DNA of 52,468 nt. Source: Pseudomonas mandelii. Lineage in GTDB: Bacteria; Pseudomonadota; Gammaproteobacteria; Pseudomonadales; Pseudomonadaceae. A program made the translations under genes and the position numbers. Under the pieces are notes generated by a model, which was not told where the DNA came from, made no database searches, and saw nothing but the letters and a program-made list of their open reading frames with translations. The DNA lies in the NCBI RefSeq assembly GCF_006438925.1, contig NZ_RCZA01000006.1, positions 410,206-462,673 of the forward strand, read 5' to 3'. Of the stretch, positions 25,504-35,334 are shown piece after piece. Positions within the stretch are counted from its first letter, which is position 1; each line of letters opens with the position of its first letter.

Positions 25504-25782
25504 TCAGCGCCCCGCGCGCGATTCACGAATATAGAAACGCGCCTTCTCTGCCTTCTTGGCGCAGCCTTCGAACGCTTCGAATTGCTGCTGGGTCTTGGCG
25601 CCGGTCAGCAGCGACAGGGCCTTGGAATAGCTGACAGTTCCGGCAAAACCTTCAGCCTTGGCCAGATCCAGTTCACGCCACGCGGCATCGATCCCGCTAC
25701 CGCAGCTGTCACGGTAAGCGGTTTTGCCCGCACATCCGGCGAGTGCCAGGGCCATCAAAGGCACACAGATCCATGCTTTCAT
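25504..25782 (-). CDS. Small lipoprotein
   Basis: A 92-residue protein with a lipoprotein signal: hydrophobic stretch then 'LAGC' (lipobox, Cys17). The mature part is helical with two further Cys (in 'DSCGSG' and 'EGCAKK') that could form a disulfide in the periplasm. The function is unknown. An AGGTGTGAG stretch precedes the ATG. Confidence 0.78.
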   Translation of the reverse strand: MKAWICVPLMALALAGCAGKTAYRDSCGSGIDAAWRELDLAKAEGFAGTVSYSKALSLLTGAKTQQQFEAFEGCAKKAEKARFYIRESRAGR

Positions 25783-26004
25783 TACTCACACCTCAAAGAT
25801 AGGTAAACAGTCGTGCAGTTAAGACGGTCTGGCGCGTGAAAAGTGCCTTGGCCCCGCCTCGGAAACTCTAGCGCTCGCGAGAATACCCATCTGCCGCCAA
25901 AGAGTGTCGAAAAAACGACGCCCTCGCCTCGCGGAACGACCTTAGCGATTGAAGCGCGCCCCTCGATGGGTGCATTGTTGAACCTTGTCAGACGAGGGCG
26001 ATTC

Positions 26005-27045
26005 ATGAAAAAGCGTGTCGCGCTGGTGCTGGGCTCAGGTGGGGCCCGGGGCTACGCCCATATCGGGGTCATTGAAGAAATCGAACGGCGTGGCTATGAC
26101 ATCGCCTGCATCGCCGGATGTTCCATGGGCGCGGTGGTCGGCGGGATCTATGCCGCAGGCAAACTCGACGAATATCGCAACTGGATTGAAAGCCTGGACT
26201 ACCTCGACGTCTTGCGTCTGGTGGACGTCAGTTTTCGTCTGGGTGCGATTCGCGGGGAGAAGGTTTTCGGGCAAATCCGCAAGATCGTCGGCGAGATCAA
26301 TATCGAAGACTTGCGCATCCCCTATACGGCGGTGGCCACCGACCTGACCAATCAACAGGAAATCTGGTTTCAGGAAGGCTGCCTGCACCAGGCCATGCGC
26401 GCTTCGGCGGCGATTCCCAGCCTGTTCACCCCGGTGATGCAGGGCAACCGCATGCTGGTGGACGGCGGCATCCTCAACCCTTTACCGATCGTGCCGGTGG
26501 TGTCGAGTCATTGCGACCTGATCATCGCGGTCAACCTCAACTCCACCAACCAACGCCACTATCAACTGCCGGTGATCCAGCGCCCGGCGGCGTTCAAGAC
26601 CCGCTTCGACAGCCTGATCAGCTCGCTCGGTTCAAAATTGCCATTTCGCCGCAAACAGGCGGAACAATTGCTGCTGCTGGAAAAGGAAGCGTTGATGGCA
26701 GAAGCGGCCGAGATCAACCCGTGGATCGAATCCGCCGAACCCGAAGCCCAGCAACCGGCCGCCGCCCCTGAACGCGCCGGCGCACCGAAGTCCGCCACCG
26801 GCTCGTTCATCATCGACAACGTCGGACCGGCGTCTTTGCTGGACCTGATCAACCAGAGTTTCGAGGTGATGCAAACCTCATTGGCGCAGTACAAGATCGC
26901 CGGTTATCCGCCGGATATTTTGATCAACGTGCCAAAGCGAGTGTGCCGGTTTTTCGAGTTTTACAAGGCGCCGGAACTGATCGCGCTGGGGCGGGAGATT
27001 GCGCGGGATACGCTGGATCGGTATGAGAATGAGCGGGATTCCTGA
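26005..27045 (+). CDS. Patatin-like phospholipase (RssA type)
   Basis: A 346-residue patatin-family lipid hydrolase. The oxyanion loop is 'GSGGARG' (10-16), the nucleophile is Ser40 in 'GCSMG', and the dyad Asp153 lies in 'DGG'. About residues 215-260 are a Pro/Ala-rich linker, and the C-terminal part is helical. The ATG at 26005 follows GACGAGGG and starts exactly where homology begins. No signal peptide is present, so it acts in the cytoplasm or at the inner membrane. The physiological lipid is unknown. Confidence 0.92.
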   Translation: MKKRVALVLGSGGARGYAHIGVIEEIERRGYDIACIAGCSMGAVVGGIYAAGKLDEYRNWIESLDYLDVLRLVDVSFRLGAIRGEKVFGQIRKIVGEINIEDLRIPYTAVATDLTNQQEIWFQEGCLHQAMRASAAIPSLFTPVMQGNRMLVDGGILNPLPIVPVVSSHCDLIIAVNLNSTNQRHYQLPVIQRPAAFKTRFDSLISSLGSKLPFRRKQAEQLLLLEKEALMAEAAEINPWIESAEPEAQQPAAAPERAGAPKSATGSFIIDNVGPASLLDLINQSFEVMQTSLAQYKIAGYPPDILINVPKRVCRFFEFYKAPELIALGREIARDTLDRYENERDS

Positions 27046-27065
27046 AGTTCTCGGGTGAATGTCAG

Positions 27066-27141
27066 GGCCCCTTCGCGAGCAGGCTCGCTCCCACATTGAA
27101 ATGCGATCAAATGTGGGAGCGAGCCTGCTCGCGATGGGGCC
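27066..27141. repeat. REP pair (family 1)
   Basis: GCGAGCAGGCTCGCTCCCACA and its inverted copy, closed by GGCCCC / GGGGCC ends, between the patatin gene and kdpE. Confidence 0.9.
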
Positions 27142-27159
27142 GGATCATTCAATACAAAA

Positions 27160-27858
27160 CTAAAGGCTGTCCTCACTCAACAACCGATACCCGACCCCAG
27201 CCTCGGTGACGATAAACCGCGGCTGAGTCGGATCATCCGCCAGTTTCTGGCGCAGGTGCCCGACCACAATCCGCAAATAGTGAGTGTCCTCGGTATGGGT
27301 CGGCCCCCAAATATCCTTGAGCAGTTGCTGCTGAGTGATGACCCGCCCCGGATGCCGCGCCAGTTGCGCCAGTACCGCGTATTCCTTGCGGGTCAGCGCG
27401 ACTTCGGTGGCGTCGAGCAACACCCGGCGATACGCCAGATCCACGGTCAACGGGCCGAACGTCAGCGCCGCTTGCTGCGCTTCTCCCGTCGGAGCCTGAC
27501 GCAACAAGGCACGCACCCGCGCAAGAAACTCCTGAATGCCAAACGGCTTGGTCACGTAGTCGTTGGCGCCGTTGTCGAGTGCTTCGACTTTCTGCCCTTC
27601 ACTGGCGCGCACCGAAAGCACCAACACCGGCACCGTCGACCACTCGCGAAATTCGCGCAGCACTTGTTGGCCGTCCATGTCCGGCAGGCCGAGGTCGAGT
27701 ACCAGCAGGTCCGGTTTATTCAGTGCAGCCTGGGCCAGACCTTCGGTGCCGGTACCGGCCTCCAGCACTTTGTAGCCTTGGGAAACAAGGCTGATACGCA
27801 GAAATTTACGGATCTGCGGTTCGTCGTCGATGACCAAAATGGTCGCGGTCTGGCTCAT
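27160..27858 (-). CDS. kdpE: KdpE response regulator
   Basis: A 232-residue OmpR-type regulator. The receiver domain has the acidic pair Asp11/12, phosphorylation site Asp55 and Lys104; the winged-helix DNA-binding domain fills the second half. It is phosphorylated by KdpD and activates kdpFABC under potassium limitation. It follows kdpD by 68 bases on the minus strand. Confidence 0.95.
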   Translation of the reverse strand: MSQTATILVIDDEPQIRKFLRISLVSQGYKVLEAGTGTEGLAQAALNKPDLLVLDLGLPDMDGQQVLREFREWSTVPVLVLSVRASEGQKVEALDNGANDYVTKPFGIQEFLARVRALLRQAPTGEAQQAALTFGPLTVDLAYRRVLLDATEVALTRKEYAVLAQLARHPGRVITQQQLLKDIWGPTHTEDTHYLRIVVGHLRQKLADDPTQPRFIVTEAGVGYRLLSEDSL

Positions 27859-27926
27859 GAATTCACATCAACACAAAGAAGTGGCAAGAGAGTAGCGCAA
27901 GCGCGATCAGGCTTCACTTTCAGCTC

Positions 27927-30572
27927 TTAATTTTCAAAGGCCGGCTGAGCCTGCAACGGCAGGTGCAAGGTGATGCAGGTGCCCCGCCCTTCGATACCAT
28001 CGGCAACGCTGATTCGCCCGCCATGGGCACCGACCATGCCCTGACAGATCGCCAGCCCCAGACCGGTCCCCTGCCCGCCACGATCACCGCGCGCGGCGGT
28101 GTAGAACATGTCGAAAATCTTCGCCCGCTCTTCCTGAGGAATCCCCGGCCCCTCATCGCTCACCGAAAAAAACAGCTCGCTGTCGTCGGCTCCGGCGCGC
28201 AATTGCAGGCGACCGTGAGCCGGTGAAAACCGCGCGGCGTTTTCCAGCACGTTGACCAGCGCCTGTTCGATCAGCGCGGCGTGGACGTACAGCAGCGGCA
28301 ACTGCGGCGGCACTTCGGTAGTCACTTGCAACGGCGCCAGCACGGCGCGCAGACGATTGAGCGAACTGCCGACGATGTCGGCCGGCGACACCCAGTCCCG
28401 CGCCAGCTTCAGGGCGCCGTGCCCGAGGCGAGTCATGTCCAGCAGGTTCTGGATGTAGCGATCGAGGCGCTCGGCTTCATCGCGAGTGCCTTCAAGCAGT
28501 TCGCGGCGATCCTCCAGCGGGATGGCTTCACCGAGGGCCAGCAGGCTGTCGATGCTGCCGCGCATGGAGGTCAGCGGCGTGCGCAGATCATGGGACACCG
28601 AGGCCAGCAAGGCACTGCGCAGTTGCTCGGTTTCGCCATGCAGCCGGGCGGCTTCCAGGTCTTCGGCCAATTGCGCCCGGGCCAGCGCCTGGGCCAGCGG
28701 CTGACTCAATGCCGTAAGCAAGCGCCGACGCTGACCGCTCAAGGTCTGGCCCTCTTTGGCACACACACCGAGCAATGCCAGTGGCCCGTCTTCCACCGAC
28801 AACGGCCACCACCACCAACGCCCGAACGGCAGCGTGCCGGTGCCGGCGCCGGCCGGTTGATCGTGATGCCAGGCCCAATCGGCGGCCGCGCGCTCGGCTT
28901 CGGAAAATTCCAGCGGGCCACCGGTTTCGACTTTCCAGCCGCCCTGCCCGTCTTGATTGAGCAAGCAGAGTTGCAGATCACTCCAGCCATCGAGGTGCTG
29001 GGCCGCGGCGCTGACCACTGCCTGGCGGTCGGTGGCGGCCGTGAGTTTGCGTGACAGGTCGAGCAGTTCGGTGGTCTCTTCCTGAGTGTCGCGCAGCGCC
29101 TGCAATTGCCGCCGTTGCCGGGCCGCGAGGTTACCGGTGAGCGCCGCCATCAGCAGGAAGAACAGCAAGGTCAGCACATCTTCTTCGCGTTGGATGGCGA
29201 ACGAGAAATTCGGCGGGATGAACAGAAAGTCATAGGTCAGAAACGACAGCGCCGCACAGGCCAGCGCCGGGCCGAGGCTGCTGCGCACCGCCACCAGCAA
29301 CACCGCGGCGAGGAACACCAGCGAGATATTGGGCAGCGGCAAGACACTTGCCACCGCCCAGGCCAACGCACTGGCGAGCACCGTCGCCACCAGCGCCAGC
29401 GCGTAGTCGAACCACACCAGTGCCTGCGCCGAACGCTGACGCGGCTGATGCTGTTCCTGATCGCTGTCGAGGACGTTGATTTCCAGCCCGCGCGCATCGC
29501 GCAGTAAACGTGACGCCAGACCGCCGCCGAACAACCGTCGACGCAAACGCTGCCGGGACTGACCGACCAACACCAGACTCGCGCGGCGTTCGGCGGCGTG
29601 CTGAATCAAGGTTTTTGCCACCTCACCGGCCCGCAACAACACCACTTCGCCGCCGAGGCGTTCGGCCAACTGCTGGGCACTTTGCAGACGCAGCCGCGAC
29701 TGCTCGTCACGCACGCTGCCGTTGTCCACATGCACCAGGCTCCAAGGCAAATGCCGACGCTGGGCGACGCGACTGGCGTGACGCACCAGACGCTCAGCCT
29801 GTGCATCGCCATCGACGCCGACCAACAGGCGACCGCGTACCGCTGGCGCCGCTTGGCCGAGCTGGCGATAGCCCTGGGCCAAATCATCATCGACCTGAGC
29901 GGCGGCGGTTTGCATCGCCAGTTCCCGCAGGGCCGTGAGGTTGGTCTGGGTGAAAAAGGCGTCGATCGCCGCCCTCGCCTGCTCCGGCACGTAAACCTTG
30001 CCATCGCGCAGACGCTCGAGCAGCTCGCGCGGCGGCAGGTCAATCAGCAGCAGTTCATAGGCTTCTTGCAGCACCCAGTCCGGCAGGGTTTCGCGGACCT
30101 GCACACCGGTGATGCCGCGCACTTTGTCGTTAAGACTTTCCAGGTGCTGGACGTTGACCGTGGTGTACACGTCGATGCCTGCCGCGAGCAGTTCCTGAAT
30201 GTCTTGCCAGCGTTTGGTGTGGCGACTGCCGGGCGCGTTGCTGTGGGCCAGTTCGTCCACCAGCACCAGTTTCGGTTTGGCAGCGAGCAGGCCGTCGAGG
30301 TCCATTTCTTCGAGCATCACGCCACGGTATTCCGAGCGCACCAACGGCTGCTGCGGCAAGCCGCCGAGCAGCGCTTCGGTCTCGGCGCGACCGTGGGTTT
30401 CGACCACGCCGGCAATCACTTTCACGCCTTGGCGCAATTGCGTGTGGGCCGCTTGCAGCATGGCGTAGGTCTTGCCGACACCGGGCGCGGCGCCGAGAAA
30501 AACCTTGAGCCGGCCACGGCCGTCCCGGGGCAGGTCTGCTAACAGCGCGTCGGCGCGGCCGGAGTCACTCAT
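27927..30572 (-). CDS. kdpD: KdpD sensor histidine kinase
   Basis: An 881-residue potassium sensor kinase of normal length. The N-terminal KdpD domain has the nucleotide loop 'GAAPGVGKTY' (27-36), followed by a universal-stress-like domain (about 250-370), four membrane spans (about 390-500), a GAF-like region, and the kinase core with phospho-acceptor His661 ('SVSHDLRTP'). The ATP-binding lid is complete ('GTGLGLAICQGMV'). It senses low K+ or turgor. An interspersed repeat lies between it and kdpC. Confidence 0.96.
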   Translation of the reverse strand: MSDSGRADALLADLPRDGRGRLKVFLGAAPGVGKTYAMLQAAHTQLRQGVKVIAGVVETHGRAETEALLGGLPQQPLVRSEYRGVMLEEMDLDGLLAAKPKLVLVDELAHSNAPGSRHTKRWQDIQELLAAGIDVYTTVNVQHLESLNDKVRGITGVQVRETLPDWVLQEAYELLLIDLPPRELLERLRDGKVYVPEQARAAIDAFFTQTNLTALRELAMQTAAAQVDDDLAQGYRQLGQAAPAVRGRLLVGVDGDAQAERLVRHASRVAQRRHLPWSLVHVDNGSVRDEQSRLRLQSAQQLAERLGGEVVLLRAGEVAKTLIQHAAERRASLVLVGQSRQRLRRRLFGGGLASRLLRDARGLEINVLDSDQEQHQPRQRSAQALVWFDYALALVATVLASALAWAVASVLPLPNISLVFLAAVLLVAVRSSLGPALACAALSFLTYDFLFIPPNFSFAIQREEDVLTLLFFLLMAALTGNLAARQRRQLQALRDTQEETTELLDLSRKLTAATDRQAVVSAAAQHLDGWSDLQLCLLNQDGQGGWKVETGGPLEFSEAERAAADWAWHHDQPAGAGTGTLPFGRWWWWPLSVEDGPLALLGVCAKEGQTLSGQRRRLLTALSQPLAQALARAQLAEDLEAARLHGETEQLRSALLASVSHDLRTPLTSMRGSIDSLLALGEAIPLEDRRELLEGTRDEAERLDRYIQNLLDMTRLGHGALKLARDWVSPADIVGSSLNRLRAVLAPLQVTTEVPPQLPLLYVHAALIEQALVNVLENAARFSPAHGRLQLRAGADDSELFFSVSDEGPGIPQEERAKIFDMFYTAARGDRGGQGTGLGLAICQGMVGAHGGRISVADGIEGRGTCITLHLPLQAQPAFEN

Positions 30573-30613
30573 CTGTCATAGCCTTGTTCGATTTTGAATT
30601 GGGGTGTTGCCTT

Positions 30614-30689
30614 AAAAGATCGCAGCCTTCGGCAGCTCCAACAGGTGTACGCAATCCAATGTAGGAGCTGGCGAAGCCTGCGATCTTTT
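30614..30689. repeat. REP family 2 inverted repeat inside the kdp operon
   Basis: AAAAGATCGCAGCCTTCGGC and its imperfect inverted copy (30664-30689) fill the 120-base gap between kdpC and kdpD. It is the same family as the repeat at 24557. Confidence 0.85.
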
Positions 30690-30692
30690 GAT

Positions 30693-31238
30693 CTACAGGT
30701 TTTCCAGCGCCATGTTCAACGCCAGTACATTCACCACCGGCGGGCCAACGAGTGGCTGCTCGATGTGCGCATCCATCAGTTGTTGAAGGGTCGCCACCGG
30801 CAAATTGCGCGCGGCCGCAACACGCGCCAGTTGATAGGCAATCGCGGCCGGTGGCAAGTGTGGATCGAGCCCGCTGCCAGAGGTGGTGACCATCGCCAAT
30901 GGCACCGGACCCTGGCCCGGCACCAGCAGTTTGTTGGCATCGTCGATCACCCGAGTGGCCAGGGCCGGGTTGCTCGGCGAAAAGTTGCTGGCACTGCTCG
31001 ACACGGTGGCAAAGGCACCGGCCGATGGCCGTGGATGGAACCAGGCGTCGCCGACGAAATCCTGCGCAATCAGGGAGGAACCACGGACCTTGCCGTCGGC
31101 GTCGCGCACCAGGCTGCCGTTGGCTTGATCGGGGAACGCGACCTGGGCGACACCGGTGACCACCAGTGGATAGGCGACGCCGGTGATAAGGGTCATCAGG
31201 ACGAGCAGGCTCAGGGCCGGGCGTATCATTGTGGACAT
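30693..31238 (-). CDS. kdpC: KdpC, potassium-transporting ATPase subunit C
   Basis: A 181-residue subunit with one N-terminal membrane span (about 7-28) and a periplasmic domain containing the family block 'SNFSPSNPALATRV'. It stabilises the KdpFABC complex and raises ATP affinity. I chose the ATG at 31238 with GAGGATTTTGAA upstream; 42 extra residues in the longer frame come from the repeat element upstream. The gap to kdpB is 235 bases, unusually long for this operon. Confidence 0.94.
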   Translation of the reverse strand: MSTMIRPALSLLVLMTLITGVAYPLVVTGVAQVAFPDQANGSLVRDADGKVRGSSLIAQDFVGDAWFHPRPSAGAFATVSSSASNFSPSNPALATRVIDDANKLLVPGQGPVPLAMVTTSGSGLDPHLPPAAIAYQLARVAAARNLPVATLQQLMDAHIEQPLVGPPVVNVLALNMALENL

Positions 31239-31282
31239 TTCAAAATCCTCGAAATTGGAGAAGTTGTGGGGTGTCAGGGAAA

Positions 31283-31463
31283 CCCACCCCTCACCCCAGC
31301 CCTCTCCCCATGGGGGAGAGGGGAAAGGGAGCCGATCTGCGTTGCTCTCAAATCTTCCATTCACCTCGGAATATCAGGTCGCTAAATTTCGCAAGACATC
31401 CGAGATCAGTCCCCTCTCCCTACGGGCGGTCCGACGTTTCGGGAGGGTTAGGGTGAGGGGGTC
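31283..31463. repeat. MITE-like imperfect inverted repeat between kdpB and kdpC
   Basis: About 180 bases whose ends (ACCCCTCACCCCAGCCCTCT and GGGAGGGTTAGGGTGAGGGG) are imperfect complements, with further complementary purine/pyrimidine tracts inside. It looks like a small non-autonomous mobile repeat. No coding frame is inside. It separates kdpB from kdpC. Confidence 0.8.
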
Positions 31464-31473
31464 GATTTCAGCC

Positions 31474-33531
31474 TCAAACCAAATGCAACGCCGTCAACAG
31501 CATGTCGATCGCCTTGATCCCCACAAACGGCACCACAATCCCGCCCAATCCATAGATCAACAGATTGCGTCGCAACAACGCCGCCGCACTCGCCGCCTGC
31601 ACGCGAACACCGCGCAATGCCAGTGGAATCAGCACCACGATGATCAAGGCGTTAAACACAATCGCCGAGAGAATCGCGCTCTGCGGACTGCTCAAGTGCA
31701 TGACGTTCAGCACGCCCAATTGCGGGTAGATCGAGGCGAACAGCGCCGGCAAAATCGCGAAGTATTTGGCCACGTCGTTGGCGATGGAAAACGTCGTCAG
31801 CGCACCACGGGTCACCAGTAATTCCTTGCCGATCTGCACCACGTCCAGCAGCTTGGTCGGATCGCTGTCGAGGTCGACCATGTTCGCCGCCTCGCGTGCC
31901 GCTTGCGTGCCGTCGTTCATCGCCATGCCCACGTCCGCCTGGGCCAGGGCCGGGGCGTCGTTGGCTCCGTCGCCGCACATGGCGACCAGGCGACCGTCGT
32001 TCTGCTCGTGGCGAATGCGCGCCAGTTTTTTCTCCGGTGTGGCTTCAGCCAGCACGTCATCGACGCCCGCCTCGGCCGCAATCGCCGCGGCGGTCAGCGG
32101 GTTGTCGCCGGTCACCATGACCGTGCGAATCCCCAATTTGCGCAGCTCGGCAAAACGCTCGCGGATGCCAGGCTTGACCACGTCTTTGAGGTGGATCACG
32201 CCAAGCAATTTACCGTCGGCGCAGACCAGCAACGGGGTGCCGCCGCTCTGGGCGATCTTGTCGATTTCCCGGGACAGCGGCGCGGCCAGATCGGCGCGTT
32301 TCAGGCCGACGAAGGCCAGCAACGAATCCACCGCGCCCTTGCGATAAACACGATCCCGATAGTCGACTCCAGACAGGCGCGTCTCGGCACTGAACGGTAC
32401 GGCGGTGAGCAACTCGGCGGCAGGCTCAGGTTGTGGCTGAGTACCGCGCAGATACTCAACGATGGATTTACCTTCAGCCGTGTCATCGGCCAGCGAGGCG
32501 AACAATGCCCCCTCGGCGAGCTCCTTGGCAGTGATGCCAGGTGCCGCGTAAACCGCGGTGCAACGACGGTTACCGAAGGTGATGGTGCCAGTCTTGTCCA
32601 GCAGCAGGACGTGTACGTCCCCCGCCGCTTCCACGGCGCGACCGGATTTGGCGATCACATTCAGACGCACCAGACGGTCCATCCCGGCGATACCGATGGC
32701 CGACAACAGACCGCCAATGGTGGTCGGAATCAGCGTGACCAATAACGCCACCAGGAACACCAGCGGCAGGCTGCCGTTGGCGAAGTGGGCGAACGGTTGC
32801 AAGGTGACGACCACCAGCAGGAAGATCAGGGTCAGGCCGATCAGCAGGATGTCGAGCGCCACTTCGTTCGGGGTTTTCTGGCGTTTGGCGCCTTCGACCA
32901 GGGCGATCATGCGGTCCAGCGTCGACTCGCCCGGGTTGGCGGTGATGCGCACCAACAGCCAGTCGGACACCAGTCGGGTGTTGCCGGTGACGGCCGAACG
33001 GTCGCCGCCGGACTCGCGAATCACCGGCGCGGATTCACCGGTAATCGCGGCTTCGTTGACCGCTGCGATACCTTCAATCACCTCGCCGTCACCAGGGATC
33101 ATTTCCCCCGCTTCAACGCGGACCACATCGCCCTTGCGCAGGCTGGTGGCCGGCACGACTTGAAAGGCACCGTTGCTGGTTTTGCGCCGAGCACTCAGGC
33201 CTTCGCTACCGGCCTTGAGACTGTCGGCGCGGGCCTTGCCGCGACCTTCGGCCAGTGCTTCGGCGAAGTTGGCGAACAGCACGGTGAACCACAACCACAA
33301 GGCGATTTGCGCGGCGACAAAAGTCGGCACGCTGCTGTCGGGAATGAAGCACAGCACGGTGGTCAGGATAGCGGTCAGTTCGACAACCAGCATCACCGGC
33401 GCACGTTGCAATTGCCGAGGGTCGAGCTTGACGAAGGCTTGCACCAGCGCCGGACGCCAGAGGGCGGCGATCGCGGTTTTCGGTTGTTCCGGCGCTTTGG
33501 CGACGGCGGTTTTGCTTACAGGCATATTCAT
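31474..33531 (-). CDS. kdpB: KdpB, P-type ATPase catalytic subunit
   Basis: A 685-residue P-type ATPase. The phosphorylation site is Asp312 in 'DKTGT', the actuator loop 'ITGES' precedes it, and the hinge 'GDGANDAPAL' is intact. It hydrolyses ATP to drive K+ through KdpA and KdpB in the inner membrane. It follows kdpA by 10 bases. Confidence 0.97.
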   Translation of the reverse strand: MNMPVSKTAVAKAPEQPKTAIAALWRPALVQAFVKLDPRQLQRAPVMLVVELTAILTTVLCFIPDSSVPTFVAAQIALWLWFTVLFANFAEALAEGRGKARADSLKAGSEGLSARRKTSNGAFQVVPATSLRKGDVVRVEAGEMIPGDGEVIEGIAAVNEAAITGESAPVIRESGGDRSAVTGNTRLVSDWLLVRITANPGESTLDRMIALVEGAKRQKTPNEVALDILLIGLTLIFLLVVVTLQPFAHFANGSLPLVFLVALLVTLIPTTIGGLLSAIGIAGMDRLVRLNVIAKSGRAVEAAGDVHVLLLDKTGTITFGNRRCTAVYAAPGITAKELAEGALFASLADDTAEGKSIVEYLRGTQPQPEPAAELLTAVPFSAETRLSGVDYRDRVYRKGAVDSLLAFVGLKRADLAAPLSREIDKIAQSGGTPLLVCADGKLLGVIHLKDVVKPGIRERFAELRKLGIRTVMVTGDNPLTAAAIAAEAGVDDVLAEATPEKKLARIRHEQNDGRLVAMCGDGANDAPALAQADVGMAMNDGTQAAREAANMVDLDSDPTKLLDVVQIGKELLVTRGALTTFSIANDVAKYFAILPALFASIYPQLGVLNVMHLSSPQSAILSAIVFNALIIVVLIPLALRGVRVQAASAAALLRRNLLIYGLGGIVVPFVGIKAIDMLLTALHLV

Positions 33532-33541
33532 GATGGATTCC

Positions 33542-35236
33542 TTAGAAGCCCATACTCAAATGTTCAGCAATAGGACCCAGCGCCAATGTCGGCAGGAAGG
33601 TCAAACCACCCACCAGCAAAATGGTCACGGTCAGCAAGGTCACGAACAGCGGGCCATGGGTCGGGAAGCTGTTCTGGCCGATCGGTGCGGTTTTCTTCAT
33701 CGCCAGGCTGCCGGCCAGGGCCAGTACCGGGAGGATGTAACCGAAGCGACCGATCAACATACCAAGGCCCAGCATCAGGTTGTGGAACGCGGTGTTGGCA
33801 CCGAAGCCACCGAACGCCGAACCGTTGTTGGCGCTGGCCGAGGTGTAGGCGTACAGCAACTGACTGAAGCCGTGGGCACCGGGGTTACTCACCGCCGCGA
33901 CCGGGCCGGGCAGGCTCGCGGCAATCGCGCCGAGTACCAGTACGCCGACCGGCATCACCAACAAGGTCACGACCAGCAACTGGACTTCCTTCGCCTGGAG
34001 TTTCTTGCCGAGGTATTCCGGGGTACGACCGATCATCAGGCCGGCGAGGAACACCGCGATCAACACGTTCAGCAACATCCCGTAGAGCCCGGCACCGACG
34101 CCGCCGAAGATCACTTCGCCGACCATCATGTTGACCAGCGCGACCATGCCGCTCAGCGGGTTGAGGCTGTCGTGCATACCGTTGACCGAACCGTTGGACG
34201 CCGCGGTGGTGGTCACCGACCACAGCACCGTGGCCGTGGTGCCGAAGCGTGCTTCCTTGCCTTCCAGCGGCGCGGTCTGTTCGACGGCGACATTGTTCAG
34301 GGTCGGATTCGGCTGGTATTCAGCCCACAGCGACGTCGCGCCGCCGATCAGGAACAGCGCCAGCATGCAGGCGATGATCGCGCGACTCTGACGCAGGTCT
34401 TTCACGTAATGGCCGAAGGTGAACACCAGCGCCACCGGGATCAGAATGATCGAGCCGACTTCAAACAGGTTGCTCCACGCCGTCGGGTTCTCGAACGGGT
34501 GCGCCGAGTTGACGCCGAAGAAGCCACCGCCGTTGGTACCCAGTTGCTTGATCGCAATCTGGCTGGCGGCCGGGCCGAGCGGGATCACCTGATCGACGCC
34601 TTGCATCGTCACCGCATTCACGTAGTGCGCGAAGGTTTGCGGCACGCCCTGCCAGACCAGGTACAGCGCCAGCAGCAGGCACAGCGGCAGCAAGCCGTAG
34701 AGGGTGGCGCGGGTCATGTCGACCCAGAAGTTGCCGAGGGTCTTGGTCGACTTGCGACCGATGCCGCGACACAGCGCAACCAACACGGCCAGACCGGTAG
34801 CGGCGCTGACGAAGTTCTGCACGGTGAGGCCGACCATCTGACTCAGGTAGCTGAGCGACGCTTCACCGCTGTAGGCCTGCCAGTTGGTGTTGGTCATGAA
34901 GCTGACGGCGGTGTTGAACGCCAGCGTCCATTCCTGACCCGGCAGGTTTTGCGGGTTCAGTGGCAAGTGGTCCTGGAACAACAGGATCGCGAACAACAGC
35001 AAAAAGCCCGCGAGGTTGAAGGCGAGCAAGGCCAGGGTGTACTTCTGCCAGCTCTGTTCGGCCTGCGGATCAACGCCGGCCACCCGATAACATCCACGCT
35101 CCACCGGGCCGAGAATCGGCGAAAGCCAAGTGCGCTGACCTTCCATCACCTTGTAGTAGAAGCGCCCCAGAAACGGTGCCGGAATCAGCACCAGGGCGAA
35201 GAAGGCGAGGATCAGCCAATAGTCATAACTGTGCAT
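33542..35236 (-). CDS. kdpA: KdpA, potassium-binding subunit
   Basis: A 564-residue, roughly ten-span membrane protein of the K+ transporter superfamily. Selectivity-filter-like Gly motifs are visible ('NTNWQAYSGE', 'GTNGGGFFG', 'NNGSAFGG'). It takes up K+ from the periplasm with high affinity. I chose the ATG at 35236, 8 bases after the kdpF stop; the longer frame would run into kdpF. Confidence 0.97.
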   Translation of the reverse strand: MHSYDYWLILAFFALVLIPAPFLGRFYYKVMEGQRTWLSPILGPVERGCYRVAGVDPQAEQSWQKYTLALLAFNLAGFLLLFAILLFQDHLPLNPQNLPGQEWTLAFNTAVSFMTNTNWQAYSGEASLSYLSQMVGLTVQNFVSAATGLAVLVALCRGIGRKSTKTLGNFWVDMTRATLYGLLPLCLLLALYLVWQGVPQTFAHYVNAVTMQGVDQVIPLGPAASQIAIKQLGTNGGGFFGVNSAHPFENPTAWSNLFEVGSIILIPVALVFTFGHYVKDLRQSRAIIACMLALFLIGGATSLWAEYQPNPTLNNVAVEQTAPLEGKEARFGTTATVLWSVTTTAASNGSVNGMHDSLNPLSGMVALVNMMVGEVIFGGVGAGLYGMLLNVLIAVFLAGLMIGRTPEYLGKKLQAKEVQLLVVTLLVMPVGVLVLGAIAASLPGPVAAVSNPGAHGFSQLLYAYTSASANNGSAFGGFGANTAFHNLMLGLGMLIGRFGYILPVLALAGSLAMKKTAPIGQNSFPTHGPLFVTLLTVTILLVGGLTFLPTLALGPIAEHLSMGF

Positions 35237-35244
35237 AGCCGCTC

Positions 35245-35334
35245 CTAGTTCCGGTCCGCGCGCAACAGCGCAACCAACAGATAAATGAACAGCCCCACTG
35301 CCAGTAGCAGTGACACCCCGTCCAGAACGCTCAT
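35245..35334 (-). CDS. kdpF: KdpF, small stabilising subunit
   Basis: A 29-residue peptide from ATG 35334, reading 'MSVLDGVSLLLAVGLFIYLL' then a short basic tail. It has one membrane span, fits KdpF in size and place, and lies directly before kdpA (8-base gap). KdpF sits between KdpA and KdpB and stabilises the complex. GAGAACTTCC lies upstream of the start. The kdp promoter should lie in 35335-35480. Confidence 0.9.
   Translation of the reverse strand: MSVLDGVSLLLAVGLFIYLLVALLRADRN

Noticed and set aside
33173..35248. 691-codon plus-strand frame opposite kdpB/kdpA
   Set aside because: It is a codon-bias shadow of the GC-rich kdp genes: Gln/His/Arg-rich, no domain, no ribosome-binding site.
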